Assembly (NCBI RefSeq): GCF_003999255.1
Contig: NZ_CP034791.1
Coordinates: 515,001 to 579,000 of the forward strand
DNA from: Caldicellulosiruptor changbaiensis
Lineage (GTDB): Bacteria > Bacillota > Thermoanaerobacteria > Caldicellulosiruptorales > Caldicellulosiruptoraceae
Direction of reading: 5' to 3'
Length of the DNA: 64,000 bases
Below the pieces are notes generated by a model that searched no databases, was not told the DNA's origin, and was given only the letters and a program-made list of their open reading frames with translations. The position numbers were made by a program, and so were the translations under genes. Shown piece after piece: positions 18,931 to 28,010 of this stretch (position 1 is the first letter of the stretch; each line of letters begins with the position of its first letter).

Positions 18931-20314
18931 TTAATGACCAAAAGCTGGTTTTGCCACTTTTGTCGTAACATCAAATACTTTTTTAAGTTTTCCTAAATTA
19001 CCAGATACTTTGGCTGCCTTTGCTAACTTATCCAATCCTTTGGTACCTGCTATACTAACCCCTACTTCAAACAGTGCTTTCCCTACCATTTCTCCTTTTT
19101 TGTAAACATCACCATTTACAAATTCTTTCTTTGCCTTAGCAACAGATTGCTCTACATATTTTAATGCTGCCTGAGGATGTTTAACTACCACTTTTACCCC
19201 TTCTACAATCTGTTTTGGATGAGTTACAACATCAACTAAACTCTTTGCAGTATTTACAGCCCCTTTGAAAACTCCAACAGCAACTCCTATCTTAAACTTT
19301 GTATCATTTGGTACTGCGAGCCATACACCCTGCATAGTGGTCTTTATCTTATTAAAAGTTTTCTCATCAATGCTTAACCCTACGCTTTTTTCGGAAGTTA
19401 TCTTACCTGTTGATAAAGAATGAGTTACCTTAGCTAAATTTATTTCAGCTTTTCCATTGCTCTTTACTGCTCCCCCAACTGTTACATTAACTTCCTGATT
19501 ATGTGTCTTCAAAAGCACCAGTTTTGTTCCACCTACAATCTCAGCACCCCTTTTGTTAACTGTTACTTTCATTTCATTTTTTACATTTTTCCCTATTGCA
19601 GTTTCTGTTGAAGCCTCAAATTTCTTATTTACTTTTCTCTTCTCTAATTCCAAATTCAATTTACCAGAATTGCTGTGCTCAACAAAACCAGAAGCCTTCT
19701 TTGTATTTGCTTTGTACTGAGAAGATTTTTCAACTCCTACTTCTCCACTTACTGAAGATGTAAATTTTAGATACATTTTGTTGCCTGCTACATTCAAGGT
19801 TATTTTTTTTCTCTTTTATAGTTTTATTCCCTACAACAGAAATACTATTTGTTGTTGTAACATCTACAGCTTTTTTCAAACCTTCTTTAATATCCTTTGC
19901 AACGGTCTCTAATTTTTTCCCAGTTGATTTTACTACTGAAGAAATTTTGTGCTCTACTGTTTTAACTGTGTTATTCAAATTTGAAACTGTAGATTTTACA
20001 AAATTGTTGACTTTGTTCTGAATACTTTTTGCAGTGTCACTAATATCTTTTTTGATATTTGAAAAAATACCCAAAATCCCTCCACTATTTCGTGTATTCG
20101 AACCATGAGTTTTACTGCTGGTAGAAGCTTTTTGCAAAGAAGTGTTTGAAAGTGTAACTTTGTATGCAGCAGTAGACTGCACAGAAGGTTTATTAGGCAC
20201 AATCCAACCTGTTGAAAGCGATCGTGCAGAAACACTATGATTGGAACTATTGACCTTAATATTGTTGTGAGTATTCTTAATCAGGTTATAATTCGTAATA
20301 ATTTTACTACTCAT
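18931..20314 (-). pseudogene. Large Ser/Asn-rich protein with pre-toxin-like end, split by a frameshift in an A8 run
   Basis: Two frames join if one base is removed from the T8 run at 19803-19810 (A8 on the coding strand), giving about 460 residues. ATG 20314 follows GGAGTGAGGGG. The start SSKIITNYNLIKNTHNNIKV is rich in Asn/Ser/Lys with no signal peptide. A helical part follows (NIKKDISDTAKSIQNKVNNF), then a beta-repeat-like middle (KVTVNKRGAEIVGGTKLVLL). The C-terminal block EMVGKALFEVGVSIAGTKGL, DKLAKAAKVSGNLGKLKKVF resembles the linker that precedes toxin domains in LXG/YeeF-type polymorphic toxins, but the protein stops there. The shift could be real decay, slippage control or a sequencing error. 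Confidence 0.6.
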
Positions 20315-20347
20315 ACCCCTCACTCCTCGTTTCTCAATTTTTGTTTG

Positions 20348-20384
20348 ATTATATCCCAAAAAAAAAAAAAAAAAAAAAAAACAA
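20348..20384 (-). promoter_or_regulatory. Promoter with a 24-base T tract in its spacer
   Basis: On the minus strand TTGTTT (20384-20379) and a perfect TATAAT (20353-20348) are separated by 25 bases made of T's plus GGGA. The full homopolymer is A24 at 20358-20381 on the plus strand. Loss of about eight T's would restore the optimal 17-base spacing. The ribosome site and ATG (20314) follow 34 bases downstream. The architecture matches phase-variable promoters known from other bacteria. Confidence 0.6.
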
Positions 20385-20410
20385 TATATAATATTGATGA
20401 ATTTTTTCAT

Positions 20411-20845
20411 ATATTTGTTACTAAATTTGTTTAATATGCAAAATATAAACGGAAGTTAAGACGAAAACTAATTAAATGGTCTTGTGTTTTGTTGTGGTTT
20501 TCTCTTAAATTAATTTATGACACAAGGGGCTTTTTTTCATTTGTTACTATGTTTACTCTATATGGTTATTTCTTTTATTCAACAACTTGATAAAATATAA
20601 GATAAAATTGACAAAAAGCACAAGGAGGAACTGGAGGGACACTGAATGCAAAGAAGCTAAAAACAGCAAAAATCTAAGCACATACAAGGAATATTTAGAA
20701 CTTACATAAGTAAATAAGTAGTGAAAAATTGAGGTTCTTATTTTGTCAAATTCAGTCCTCCTGTGTTTTAGATTTTTAAAACTAAAAAAGTAAAGCCATA
20801 TTTAAATACAAAATTCTGTTAATCCTTAGCTCATAAAATATCGCT
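20411..20845. other. Intergenic region, nothing recognisable
   Basis: AT-rich gap between the helicase gene and the frameshifted gene. CTTGTGT near 20484 and ACACAAG near 20522 could pair loosely before a T run at 20532, but no plus-strand gene precedes it. No gene or RNA was recognised. Confidence 0.4.
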
Positions 20846-23800
20846 TTACTCCAACAACTCCAATATTTCCTCTTTAGAAAATTTTCCTATAAACGATTGA
20901 CTTGCTTCGATTAAGCTATCAAATAAGTCTTTCTTTTTCTGCTGCAAAGCAAGTATTTTTTCTTCTATTGAATTTTTGGTTATAATCTTAAATGACTGAA
21001 CAACATTTTTCTGACCCAGCCTGTGTGCTCTTGCTGTTGCCTGGTTTTCAACTGCCGGGTTCCACCATGCATCAAAGTGAATAACAACGTCTGCGCCAGT
21101 AATATTGAGCCCAAATCCACCAGCTTTTAGAGAAAGTAAGAAGACATTTCTCTCTCCACTGTTGAACCTGTTCACCATTTCAACTCTGTCTTCAGCTTTT
21201 GTTGCACCGTCTAAGTAAAAGTATAAAATTTTTTCCTTGTCAAGCATTTTCTTGATAATAGATAACATTGAAGTCCACTGAGAATATATAATTACCCTGT
21301 GCCCGCTTTCTAAACAGTCTTGTAAAATTTCTTTCAGTGCTTCCATCTTACCAGAGCTTCCTTTGTAATCTTCAAATACAAGCTTTGGATGACAGCAGAT
21401 CTGTCTTAGTCTTGTTAATAAGGAAAATATTTTTATTTGACTTTTTTCAAACCCAGCTGAATCTATTTCTTTTTCAATCTCTTTTTTGGCTGAAACTAAA
21501 AATTGCTTGTAGATTTTTTCCTGTTCAGGGCTCATTGCAACTTGGATATTTGTTTCTATTAGCTCAGGAAGTTCGATTAATACATCTTGTTTTACTCTTC
21601 TTAAAACAAACGGTTTTATCAGCTTTTTTAATTTTTCCAAAGCATTATTGTCTCCGCTATAAATTGGCATTGCAAAACGCTCAACAAATTTCTCAGCTCC
21701 TCCTAAATACCCAGGAAGTATAAAATCAAAGATTGACCACAGTTCTATGAGATTATTTTCGATTGGTGTACCTGTCAATGCAAATTTAGCATCTGCACAG
21801 ATTTCTTTTACAGCCAGCTTTATTTGTGAGTGAGGATTTTTTATGTACTGTGCTTCGTCCAAGATACAAACACTAAAATCGATGTCTTTATAAAGTTCTA
21901 TATCTTTTCTCAAAAGTGCATATGATGTAATTACAATATCATATTCTGGTATTTTTTCTATAGCTTTTTTGCGCTTTGCAGGTGTTGAGTCAATAATTAA
22001 AGTTTTCAGACCTGGTGCGAATTTTTCAATCTCTTGTTTCCAGTTATAAATAAGTGATGTTGGCACAATGGCTAATACTGGTTTTTTAATTTTTTGCTTA
22101 TTTGCAAGAATAAAGCCAAGTACCTGAAGCGTTTTTCCAAGCCCCATATCATCAGCTAAAATTCCACCAAGTTCATTTTCAAATAGAGAAGATAACCATT
22201 TTATTCCAAGTTTCTGATAATCTCTTAACACACCTTGAAGCTCAACCGGGATTTGGATATCAGTTTCTTTAATATTTTCTATCTTTTCGATAATGCTTTT
22301 TACACTTTCAACTCCGGTTGCTTGAATTCCGCTTTCATCTAAAAGTTTTGTTATAGCTACTGCTTCTTGTAAAGAAAGCTCAGCTTTTTCTTTTATAACC
22401 TGGCCTATGTCAGATGCAGAATCTATAAATGAAACTAATTTTTTCATATTTGGACTATCTAAAATCAAAATTGAACCATCTTTGAGTTTGTAATACTTTT
22501 TCTTTTTCTTTATTGCATCAAGAATATTTTTAAGCTCTGAACTCTCAAGCTCATTACTTTCAAGCCAGAAGTCAATTGAGTGTTTAGAATATTTTAAGCA
22601 GGGGATAATTTTTACATCTTTTTTAATTTTAAGCTTTTTAAAATCTTCTGAATAATAAACGTCAGTTATCTTTTGGATTTGCGAAACACCTTCTGCTAAG
22701 AATTCCATGAACATATCGGGGTCAAGACATTCATAATAAAATTCTTGGTCAGATTTTATCTCATTAAACCCATAAGCAAACAAAATACTTTGAATCTCAA
22801 ACAAACTAAAATAATCAAATAATGGAACTTTCTTGGTTTTTGAAATTGTATCAAATATTTCATTCATTCCACTGATTCTTGCAACAAACCTTTCATTCTC
22901 AAATTCCAAATATAATTTGGGTTTAATAATATAATCTTCTAAAATAAATTTTTTGAGGTCAGGGTCAATTTCTAATTCAAAGTGCTGGTCTAAAAATAGA
23001 TAATATTTATTCATAAAGTCACAAAAGTCTTCTTTATTAAGGGTAAAAAATTTAACGTATTCAACTTTAAAAAAATTAAATACTCTATTTGCTTCAGCCA
23101 TTTTTTTAATTATTGAAGAAAATATCTTTTGCTCTGGTGTAAGCTTGTAAAGAGTACCATCTGAAACAAAATAACTTCCGTCGCCATATAAAAATTTTCT
23201 GTTAGCAATATCTATTAAATCACTGTAAAGTCTTACCTGATTATCTTCGAGTTTAAATGAAATCTTAGGTTTTACTTTAGTGCAAAGATCAACTTTTACT
23301 TTTTGAGCATCATAATAATTTGCTACAAAGTAATCAAAAGATATAAAAATTTCTTCATTGTCAAGGATTTCGATTATTTCATTTGCAATTTTTGCAGGTA
23401 AGTAAAGAGTATTTTTTTCTGTTTCTAAATCTAAAAAGTTCAGATACTTCAAAAGTACATCCAAAAATTTTTTGTCTTTTTCACCAAAAAAATGATAAGT
23501 AGGATTGGACACAAAATTCTTACCAAACTGAAATGGTTGTTTTTGTTCGTATGCTTTTAAAAATTCTGGTATATTTGAAACTACATAATCTCTTTTAAGA
23601 TCTGAAGTTTTTATCTTTAATTTCAAAGTTATTATGTCATTCGAAGAAGAACCAAAGTATTTTTCTAAAAATATATTGGGAGACTTTTTAGATAAGTTAT
23701 CAAGTGAAAACTTTATATAACTTTCTTCAAAATTGCTTGATATAAACTGATAAATGCGAGAGTTTTTTGTTTTTTCCTTCTCAATAGCCTCATTTAACTT

Positions 23801-24265
23801 TTGTTCTAACATTTGAGACAGAGTTTCTTGCATCTTATTTAGGCTATTGAGAATATATTTACCGTCAGCAAAACTTTTTAACACAGCAATTATATGCCGG
23901 CAAAAATCTTCAAACTGAACAAAATCTTCAATATCTATTTCTTCTTCTGATTCAAAAGTGATATTTTCTAAACTGCATGAACATGCAGCAGTTATGATTA
24001 TATTTTCAATCTCAATATTTCCAAAGAAGTCCTGAGACATATATAAAGGCAGAGCAAAATCGATAAAAACCCAGTATTCGTTCTTGCCATCTTCTACTTT
24101 TGCAAATATTGCATTTTCTTCTTGGTCATACTGAATATTTTCTTTTTTAATTTTTCGAGCAAGGTCAATTCCCTTTTCAAAGGCTTTTCTGTTTTTTGCA
24201 AAATATGCAAGTTTTTGCTCTGAGAGAAACTGCACAATTGTTTGATAATCAAGTTCTAAAGACAT
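20846..24265 (-). CDS. SNF2-family DNA helicase/ATPase with SWIM zinc finger
   Basis: An 1,139-residue Swi2/Snf2 ATPase, thought to move along duplex DNA and remodel protein-DNA complexes. The SWIM finger ligands are C95, C97, C122 and H124 (CSC...FCRH). A long bacterial-specific region (150-650) follows, then the ATPase core: Walker A LADDMGLGKTLQVLGF near 710, DEAQ box ILDEAQYIKNP, SALTGTPIEN-type motif III, and the C-terminal lobe ending RAHRLGQKNVVQSFKIITK. The closest named relative is the RapA/HepA-like group. ATG 24265 lies downstream of AGGATG. No neighbour suggests a dedicated partner. Confidence 0.93.
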   Translation of the reverse strand: MSLELDYQTIVQFLSEQKLAYFAKNRKAFEKGIDLARKIKKENIQYDQEENAIFAKVEDGKNEYWVFIDFALPLYMSQDFFGNIEIENIIITAACSCSLENITFESEEEIDIEDFVQFEDFCRHIIAVLKSFADGKYILNSLNKMQETLSQMLEQKLNEAIEKEKTKNSRIYQFISSNFEESYIKFSLDNLSKKSPNIFLEKYFGSSSNDIITLKLKIKTSDLKRDYVVSNIPEFLKAYEQKQPFQFGKNFVSNPTYHFFGEKDKKFLDVLLKYLNFLDLETEKNTLYLPAKIANEIIEILDNEEIFISFDYFVANYYDAQKVKVDLCTKVKPKISFKLEDNQVRLYSDLIDIANRKFLYGDGSYFVSDGTLYKLTPEQKIFSSIIKKMAEANRVFNFFKVEYVKFFTLNKEDFCDFMNKYYLFLDQHFELEIDPDLKKFILEDYIIKPKLYLEFENERFVARISGMNEIFDTISKTKKVPLFDYFSLFEIQSILFAYGFNEIKSDQEFYYECLDPDMFMEFLAEGVSQIQKITDVYYSEDFKKLKIKKDVKIIPCLKYSKHSIDFWLESNELESSELKNILDAIKKKKKYYKLKDGSILILDSPNMKKLVSFIDSASDIGQVIKEKAELSLQEAVAITKLLDESGIQATGVESVKSIIEKIENIKETDIQIPVELQGVLRDYQKLGIKWLSSLFENELGGILADDMGLGKTLQVLGFILANKQKIKKPVLAIVPTSLIYNWKQEIEKFAPGLKTLIIDSTPAKRKKAIEKIPEYDIVITSYALLRKDIELYKDIDFSVCILDEAQYIKNPHSQIKLAVKEICADAKFALTGTPIENNLIELWSIFDFILPGYLGGAEKFVERFAMPIYSGDNNALEKLKKLIKPFVLRRVKQDVLIELPELIETNIQVAMSPEQEKIYKQFLVSAKKEIEKEIDSAGFEKSQIKIFSLLTRLRQICCHPKLVFEDYKGSSGKMEALKEILQDCLESGHRVIIYSQWTSMLSIIKKMLDKEKILYFYLDGATKAEDRVEMVNRFNSGERNVFLLSLKAGGFGLNITGADVVIHFDAWWNPAVENQATARAHRLGQKNVVQSFKIITKNSIEEKILALQQKKKDLFDSLIEASQSFIGKFSKEEILELLE

Positions 24266-24382
24266 TGTTTTTCACATCCTTTTTGCATTTATAGAGCTTT
24301 TCATCCACATTGATTTTATCAAAAAATGAACTTTATTCAATAATCTAAAAATTATTAGAAATGCTCAATTCTCTTATCCAAA

Positions 24383-24423
24383 ACAAAAAGCCTCATCCCT
24401 TAAATTTTCAAGGAAAGAAGCTT
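24383..24423 (-). terminator. Terminator after the second aldo/keto reductase
   Basis: On the minus strand AAGCTTCTTTCCTT pairs imperfectly with AAGGGATGAGGCTT and is followed by TTTTTGTTTT. It ends the regulator-cas6-ABC-reductase run. Confidence 0.6.
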
Positions 24424-24433
24424 AAAGATTAGA

Positions 24434-25453
24434 TTAATTGCCAATTGTTATTCGAATAATCTCAAGCTTTTTCTCAATCATATCTGGTATTGGCAAATTG
24501 TATGGGCATCTTGTTACGCAAACTCCACATTTAATGCAATTTTTTGCTTTTTGATATGCATCATAAAACCAGCCAGACTTTAGAGTATTAAAAGGTAGTC
24601 TTTTCATTGCTGAATCTGCATGGAGTATTACCCAAATAGGAATTTGCTGAGGACATGGCTGACAATAATTGCATCTTCTGCAAAATTCTTTGCCGAGCTC
24701 TTTTCGAATATTTTCTATTTCTTTCATTTCATCATCAGTCAAAGGGCTAAGGTTCATTGCTACATTTACGTTTTGTTCTAATTCCTCAATAGTTTCTATT
24801 CCAGGGTCGGGCACGACAAATTCTTTTTGCAATACGTATTTTAAAGATAGAGCAGCGTTTGGGATAACACCGCCACCAACTGGTTTCATTGCAATTATTC
24901 CGATATCTTTTTGGAGTGCTAATAGGAAAACTTTGTCTTCTACATCTGTTTCTATTATATTATAGCAAAGCTGGATTACATCAAATTTATCTGTATTTAT
25001 TAACTTTTCAAGAATTTCTGTACTGTGGCTTGAAGCGCCGATAAATCTAATAAGCCCTTTTTCCTTTGCTTCAACCAATCCCCAGTATGCGCCATCTTCA
25101 GAAAATACTCTATTGAATGTATCTAAATCATTTATGCCATGTAGCTGATAAATATCAATTTGTTCGACACCAAGGTTTTTAAGGCTTATTTCAATATCCT
25201 TCAAAATTCCTTCTTTTGTTCTATTTTGCGATTTAGATGCCAAGTATACTTTTTTGTTAGTTCCTTTCAAAGCCTTACCAATTTTAATTTCACTATCAGT
25301 ATAGCCTCTTGCAGTGTCAATCAAATTAATTCCAACTTCAATTGCTCTTCTGATTAATCTTATAGCAGACTCCTCATCGATTCTTTGTATTGGTATTCCA
25401 CCAAATGCTATTGGAAAAACTTCAATATTTGTTCTTCCAAGTCTCCTGTACAT
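24434..25453 (-). CDS. Aldo/keto reductase with two 4Fe-4S motifs
   Basis: A 339-residue enzyme with an AKR barrel (1-255): Asp and Tyr of LIDTARGY, Lys of YLASKSQ and His of YQLHGI form the tetrad. A short C-terminal Fe-S domain follows, with CRRCNYCQPCPQQIP and CIKCGVCVTRCPYNLPIP. It is related to, but shorter than, the reductase at 10309. ATG 25453 overlaps the TGA of the ABC exporter gene (TGATG), so translation is coupled. The natural substrate is unknown; the coupling suggests a link to whatever the exporter moves. Confidence 0.9.
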   Translation of the reverse strand: MYRRLGRTNIEVFPIAFGGIPIQRIDEESAIRLIRRAIEVGINLIDTARGYTDSEIKIGKALKGTNKKVYLASKSQNRTKEGILKDIEISLKNLGVEQIDIYQLHGINDLDTFNRVFSEDGAYWGLVEAKEKGLIRFIGASSHSTEILEKLINTDKFDVIQLCYNIIETDVEDKVFLLALQKDIGIIAMKPVGGGVIPNAALSLKYVLQKEFVVPDPGIETIEELEQNVNVAMNLSPLTDDEMKEIENIRKELGKEFCRRCNYCQPCPQQIPIWVILHADSAMKRLPFNTLKSGWFYDAYQKAKNCIKCGVCVTRCPYNLPIPDMIEKKLEIIRITIGN

Positions 25454-27219
25454 CAATACATATTCCCCCTTACCACTCTATTGTCTTCATCAATTAACTG
25501 CACAGAACACAAATGATAATAAAGTCCTTTTTTAGCAATAAGCTCATCATGCGTGCCAACCTCTACAATTTCACCTTCTTTCAAAACTATGATCTTATCT
25601 GCCTTTTTTACAGTAGATAGCCTGTGAGCAATTATTAATATCGTCCTTGTTCCTGCCAAGTTGTTGATTGCTCTTTGAATCTCATTTTCAGTCTCTGTGT
25701 CAACAGATGATGTTGCTTCATCCAAAATTAAAATTGGTGCATTTTTCAAGACAGCTCTTGCAATTGCCAAACGCTGTTTTTGGCCTCCAGAGAGCTTTAC
25801 TCCTCTTTCGCCGATTACCGTATTGTAACCCTGAGGAAGATTTTGGATAAAGTCGTGAGCACAGGCAATTTTTGCAGCTTGAATTATTTCATCCATGGTA
25901 GCATTTTCTTTTCCGTATGCAATATTTTGTGCCACTGTTCCGTTGAACAAAAACACATCTTGCATTACCATACTGATATTATCATGCAGAGATTTCAATG
26001 TAACATCCTTTATATCAATATCGTCAATTTTAATTACACCTGAATCTGGGTCATAAAAACGATTTAATAGATACATAATTGTAGTTTTTCCAACACCGGT
26101 GGGGCCAACAAATGCAACCATTTGTCCCGGCTGAATTTCAAATGAGATATTCTTCAGAACTTGAATATCAGGATTATATGAAAATGAGACATTTTCAAAT
26201 GTGATTTTTCCTTTAACATTTTTAAGCTCAGTGGCATTTTCTTTTTCTTTGATTTGTGATTCTGTTTGAAGAATCTCAAAAACTCTCTCAGCACCTGCCA
26301 AAGCTTGCTGAACGTTTTCAATAACTTGAGATAGCTGAGTCACCGGTTGATAGAACATGCTAAGATACAAAATAAATCCAACAATATCTTGCACTGGAAC
26401 TTTTCCTCTCAGGGCCATAAGTCCACCAACAGAAACTACTATCACTGTTCCAACAGAGCTTAAAAAACTTACAGTTGGATGAAACACTGCTGAGAGCTTG
26501 AGTGCACTCAAAAGTGCATGAATGTGCCTGTAAATTTTTTCTTTTATTTTTAAAAGCTCTTTTTCCTGCTTGTTGAAAATCTGTATTTCACGGATACCTG
26601 AGAGATTGTCTTGCAAGTCGGCATTTAAATCTGCTAAGGCTTTTTGAGCTTCTCTAAAATTTGGCAAAATCTTTTTGGCAAAGACTGTACCGCTTAAAAT
26701 CAAAAATGGTATAGGAATTAAAGATAGCGCAGCAAGAACAGGATTTATGATAAAAAGAATGGATGCAACACCAAGTATTATAAGAGAATTCGTAAATAGC
26801 TCTGGTACTGCATGGGCAATCAAGACTTCAAAGTTTGCAGTATCATTTACAACTCTTGACATAAGCTGCCCTGTTTGTTTGTCTACGAAATATCCGAAAG
26901 AAAGCTGTTGAAGCTTGCTATAAACCAAAGTTCTCACATGTGCAACTAAATTCCATGCTGCATAATGTGAGAGATAACTATTTAAAAACTGAAATACAAT
27001 CCTTAAAATGTAAGATAGAATCAATATAAGAGAAATGTTGATTATCATTCTTTTTGCATTTGGGTACTTGCTAATATTTGTAATTATTCCCGTCAAATCC
27101 CTCACAAGCCACGGACCAAGAAGGTTTAGTGCTGTGATAGCAAGCATGGAGATACCAGAGACAACAAGATATTTCCAGTATGGTCTTGCCATCTTCACAA
27201 GCTTTATCAAATACCCCAT
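25453..27219 (-). CDS. ABC exporter, fused membrane and ATPase domains
   Basis: A 588-residue half-transporter of the MsbA/LmrA/BmrA type that should work as a dimer to export a lipid, drug or peptide. Six membrane helices fill residues 15-300, with the coupling region GYFVDKQTGQLMSRVVND. The ATPase has Walker A GPTGVGKTT near 375, the Q-loop QDVFLFNGTV, signature LSGGQKQRLA near 476, Walker B ILILDEATSSVD near 498 and the H-loop AHRLST. It lies 21 bases downstream of cas6 and is coupled to the aldo/keto reductase. The substrate cannot be inferred. Confidence 0.95.
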   Translation of the reverse strand: MGYLIKLVKMARPYWKYLVVSGISMLAITALNLLGPWLVRDLTGIITNISKYPNAKRMIINISLILILSYILRIVFQFLNSYLSHYAAWNLVAHVRTLVYSKLQQLSFGYFVDKQTGQLMSRVVNDTANFEVLIAHAVPELFTNSLIILGVASILFIINPVLAALSLIPIPFLILSGTVFAKKILPNFREAQKALADLNADLQDNLSGIREIQIFNKQEKELLKIKEKIYRHIHALLSALKLSAVFHPTVSFLSSVGTVIVVSVGGLMALRGKVPVQDIVGFILYLSMFYQPVTQLSQVIENVQQALAGAERVFEILQTESQIKEKENATELKNVKGKITFENVSFSYNPDIQVLKNISFEIQPGQMVAFVGPTGVGKTTIMYLLNRFYDPDSGVIKIDDIDIKDVTLKSLHDNISMVMQDVFLFNGTVAQNIAYGKENATMDEIIQAAKIACAHDFIQNLPQGYNTVIGERGVKLSGGQKQRLAIARAVLKNAPILILDEATSSVDTETENEIQRAINNLAGTRTILIIAHRLSTVKKADKIIVLKEGEIVEVGTHDELIAKKGLYYHLCSVQLIDEDNRVVRGNMY

Positions 27220-27240
27220 TCAATCATCTCCTTGAAAAAC

Positions 27241-27993
27241 TTACTCAATGATTTCAAAAAGTCCAAATCCCTGAGAGTTTTTTGAGCCAAGTCCGCAGTA
27301 ATATGCCACCTCCATTATTATTGGGTCAGTTTCAATTGTATAAAAACCAAGCCAGCCTTTTATAGGCGTCTTTTTAAAAAGCATGGGTTTAAAGTGTGTT
27401 TTTTCTTCAACCTTTAATGGTTTTAAATCAAATTTAAAGTTTTTTTCGTCAAAGTCTTTTATTAAAAGCTTGCATTTTTTCATCAGGTTTTGAGAAATGA
27501 GGTTATAAAACTCATCCTCAAAAGGAGTAAAAAAGTGTTTGTATTCTGAATTTTCGTTTCTGATTGTTTTGTATGCACACATAGGAGATAACATTTTTAT
27601 TTTATGGAAACTTGAAAATTTCGGTTTTCTGAGCATATTTGCAGATGTCACATATAGTATATTATCTTTTAGATAGATTTGATCTTTTTTTAAGAGCCCG
27701 GTTGAAAACTTTGTAATAAAATCCTCAACAGGTGAAGAGATTATAAGTGAAACCTTTTTGTCAAAAACTATCTTTTTGTTTGAGTCATTTCCCACAATTT
27801 TAAATGGTCCTTCTAAGCGAGAAAATGAAAAGAGTTTAAAGTTTTTCAAATCAACCTCATATCCCTTATCATGTAAAAATGTTGCATAGATTTTATCATC
27901 AATAGTATTGTATATCATGGACTGGACAAAGTAGTTGTAATGAATAGGAAGTTCTATTGGCTTTTGGGATTCAAAGTCTACTTTAAGGCGCAA
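27241..27993 (-). CDS. cas6: CRISPR repeat endonuclease Cas6, isolated
   Basis: A 250-residue Cas6-type RAMP protein, which in other systems cuts precursor CRISPR RNA within the repeat. Evidence: two ferredoxin-like halves, the N-terminal HYNYFVQSMIYNTIDDKIYA, ATFLHDKGY with the candidate active-site His near residue 40, FKLFSFSRLEG, and the C-terminal glycine-rich loop YYCGLGSKNSQGFGLFEII. The TTG start at 27993 follows AAAGGAG. It lies 17 bases after the LacI gene and 21 bases before the exporter gene, all on the same strand. No other cas gene and no CRISPR array are in the window. It may serve arrays elsewhere or another RNA. Confidence 0.85.
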   Translation of the reverse strand: MRLKVDFESQKPIELPIHYNYFVQSMIYNTIDDKIYATFLHDKGYEVDLKNFKLFSFSRLEGPFKIVGNDSNKKIVFDKKVSLIISSPVEDFITKFSTGLLKKDQIYLKDNILYVTSANMLRKPKFSSFHKIKMLSPMCAYKTIRNENSEYKHFFTPFEDEFYNLISQNLMKKCKLLIKDFDEKNFKFDLKPLKVEEKTHFKPMLFKKTPIKGWLGFYTIETDPIIMEVAYYCGLGSKNSQGFGLFEIIE

Positions 27994-28010
27994 CGTAACA
28001 ATCTCCTTTC

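Noticed and set aside
20315-20410. N-terminal extension with a run of seven Phe codons upstream of ATG 20314
   Set aside because: The codons are the T24 homopolymer and the TATAAT box; the ribosome site lies just before ATG 20314, so this part is promoter, not protein.
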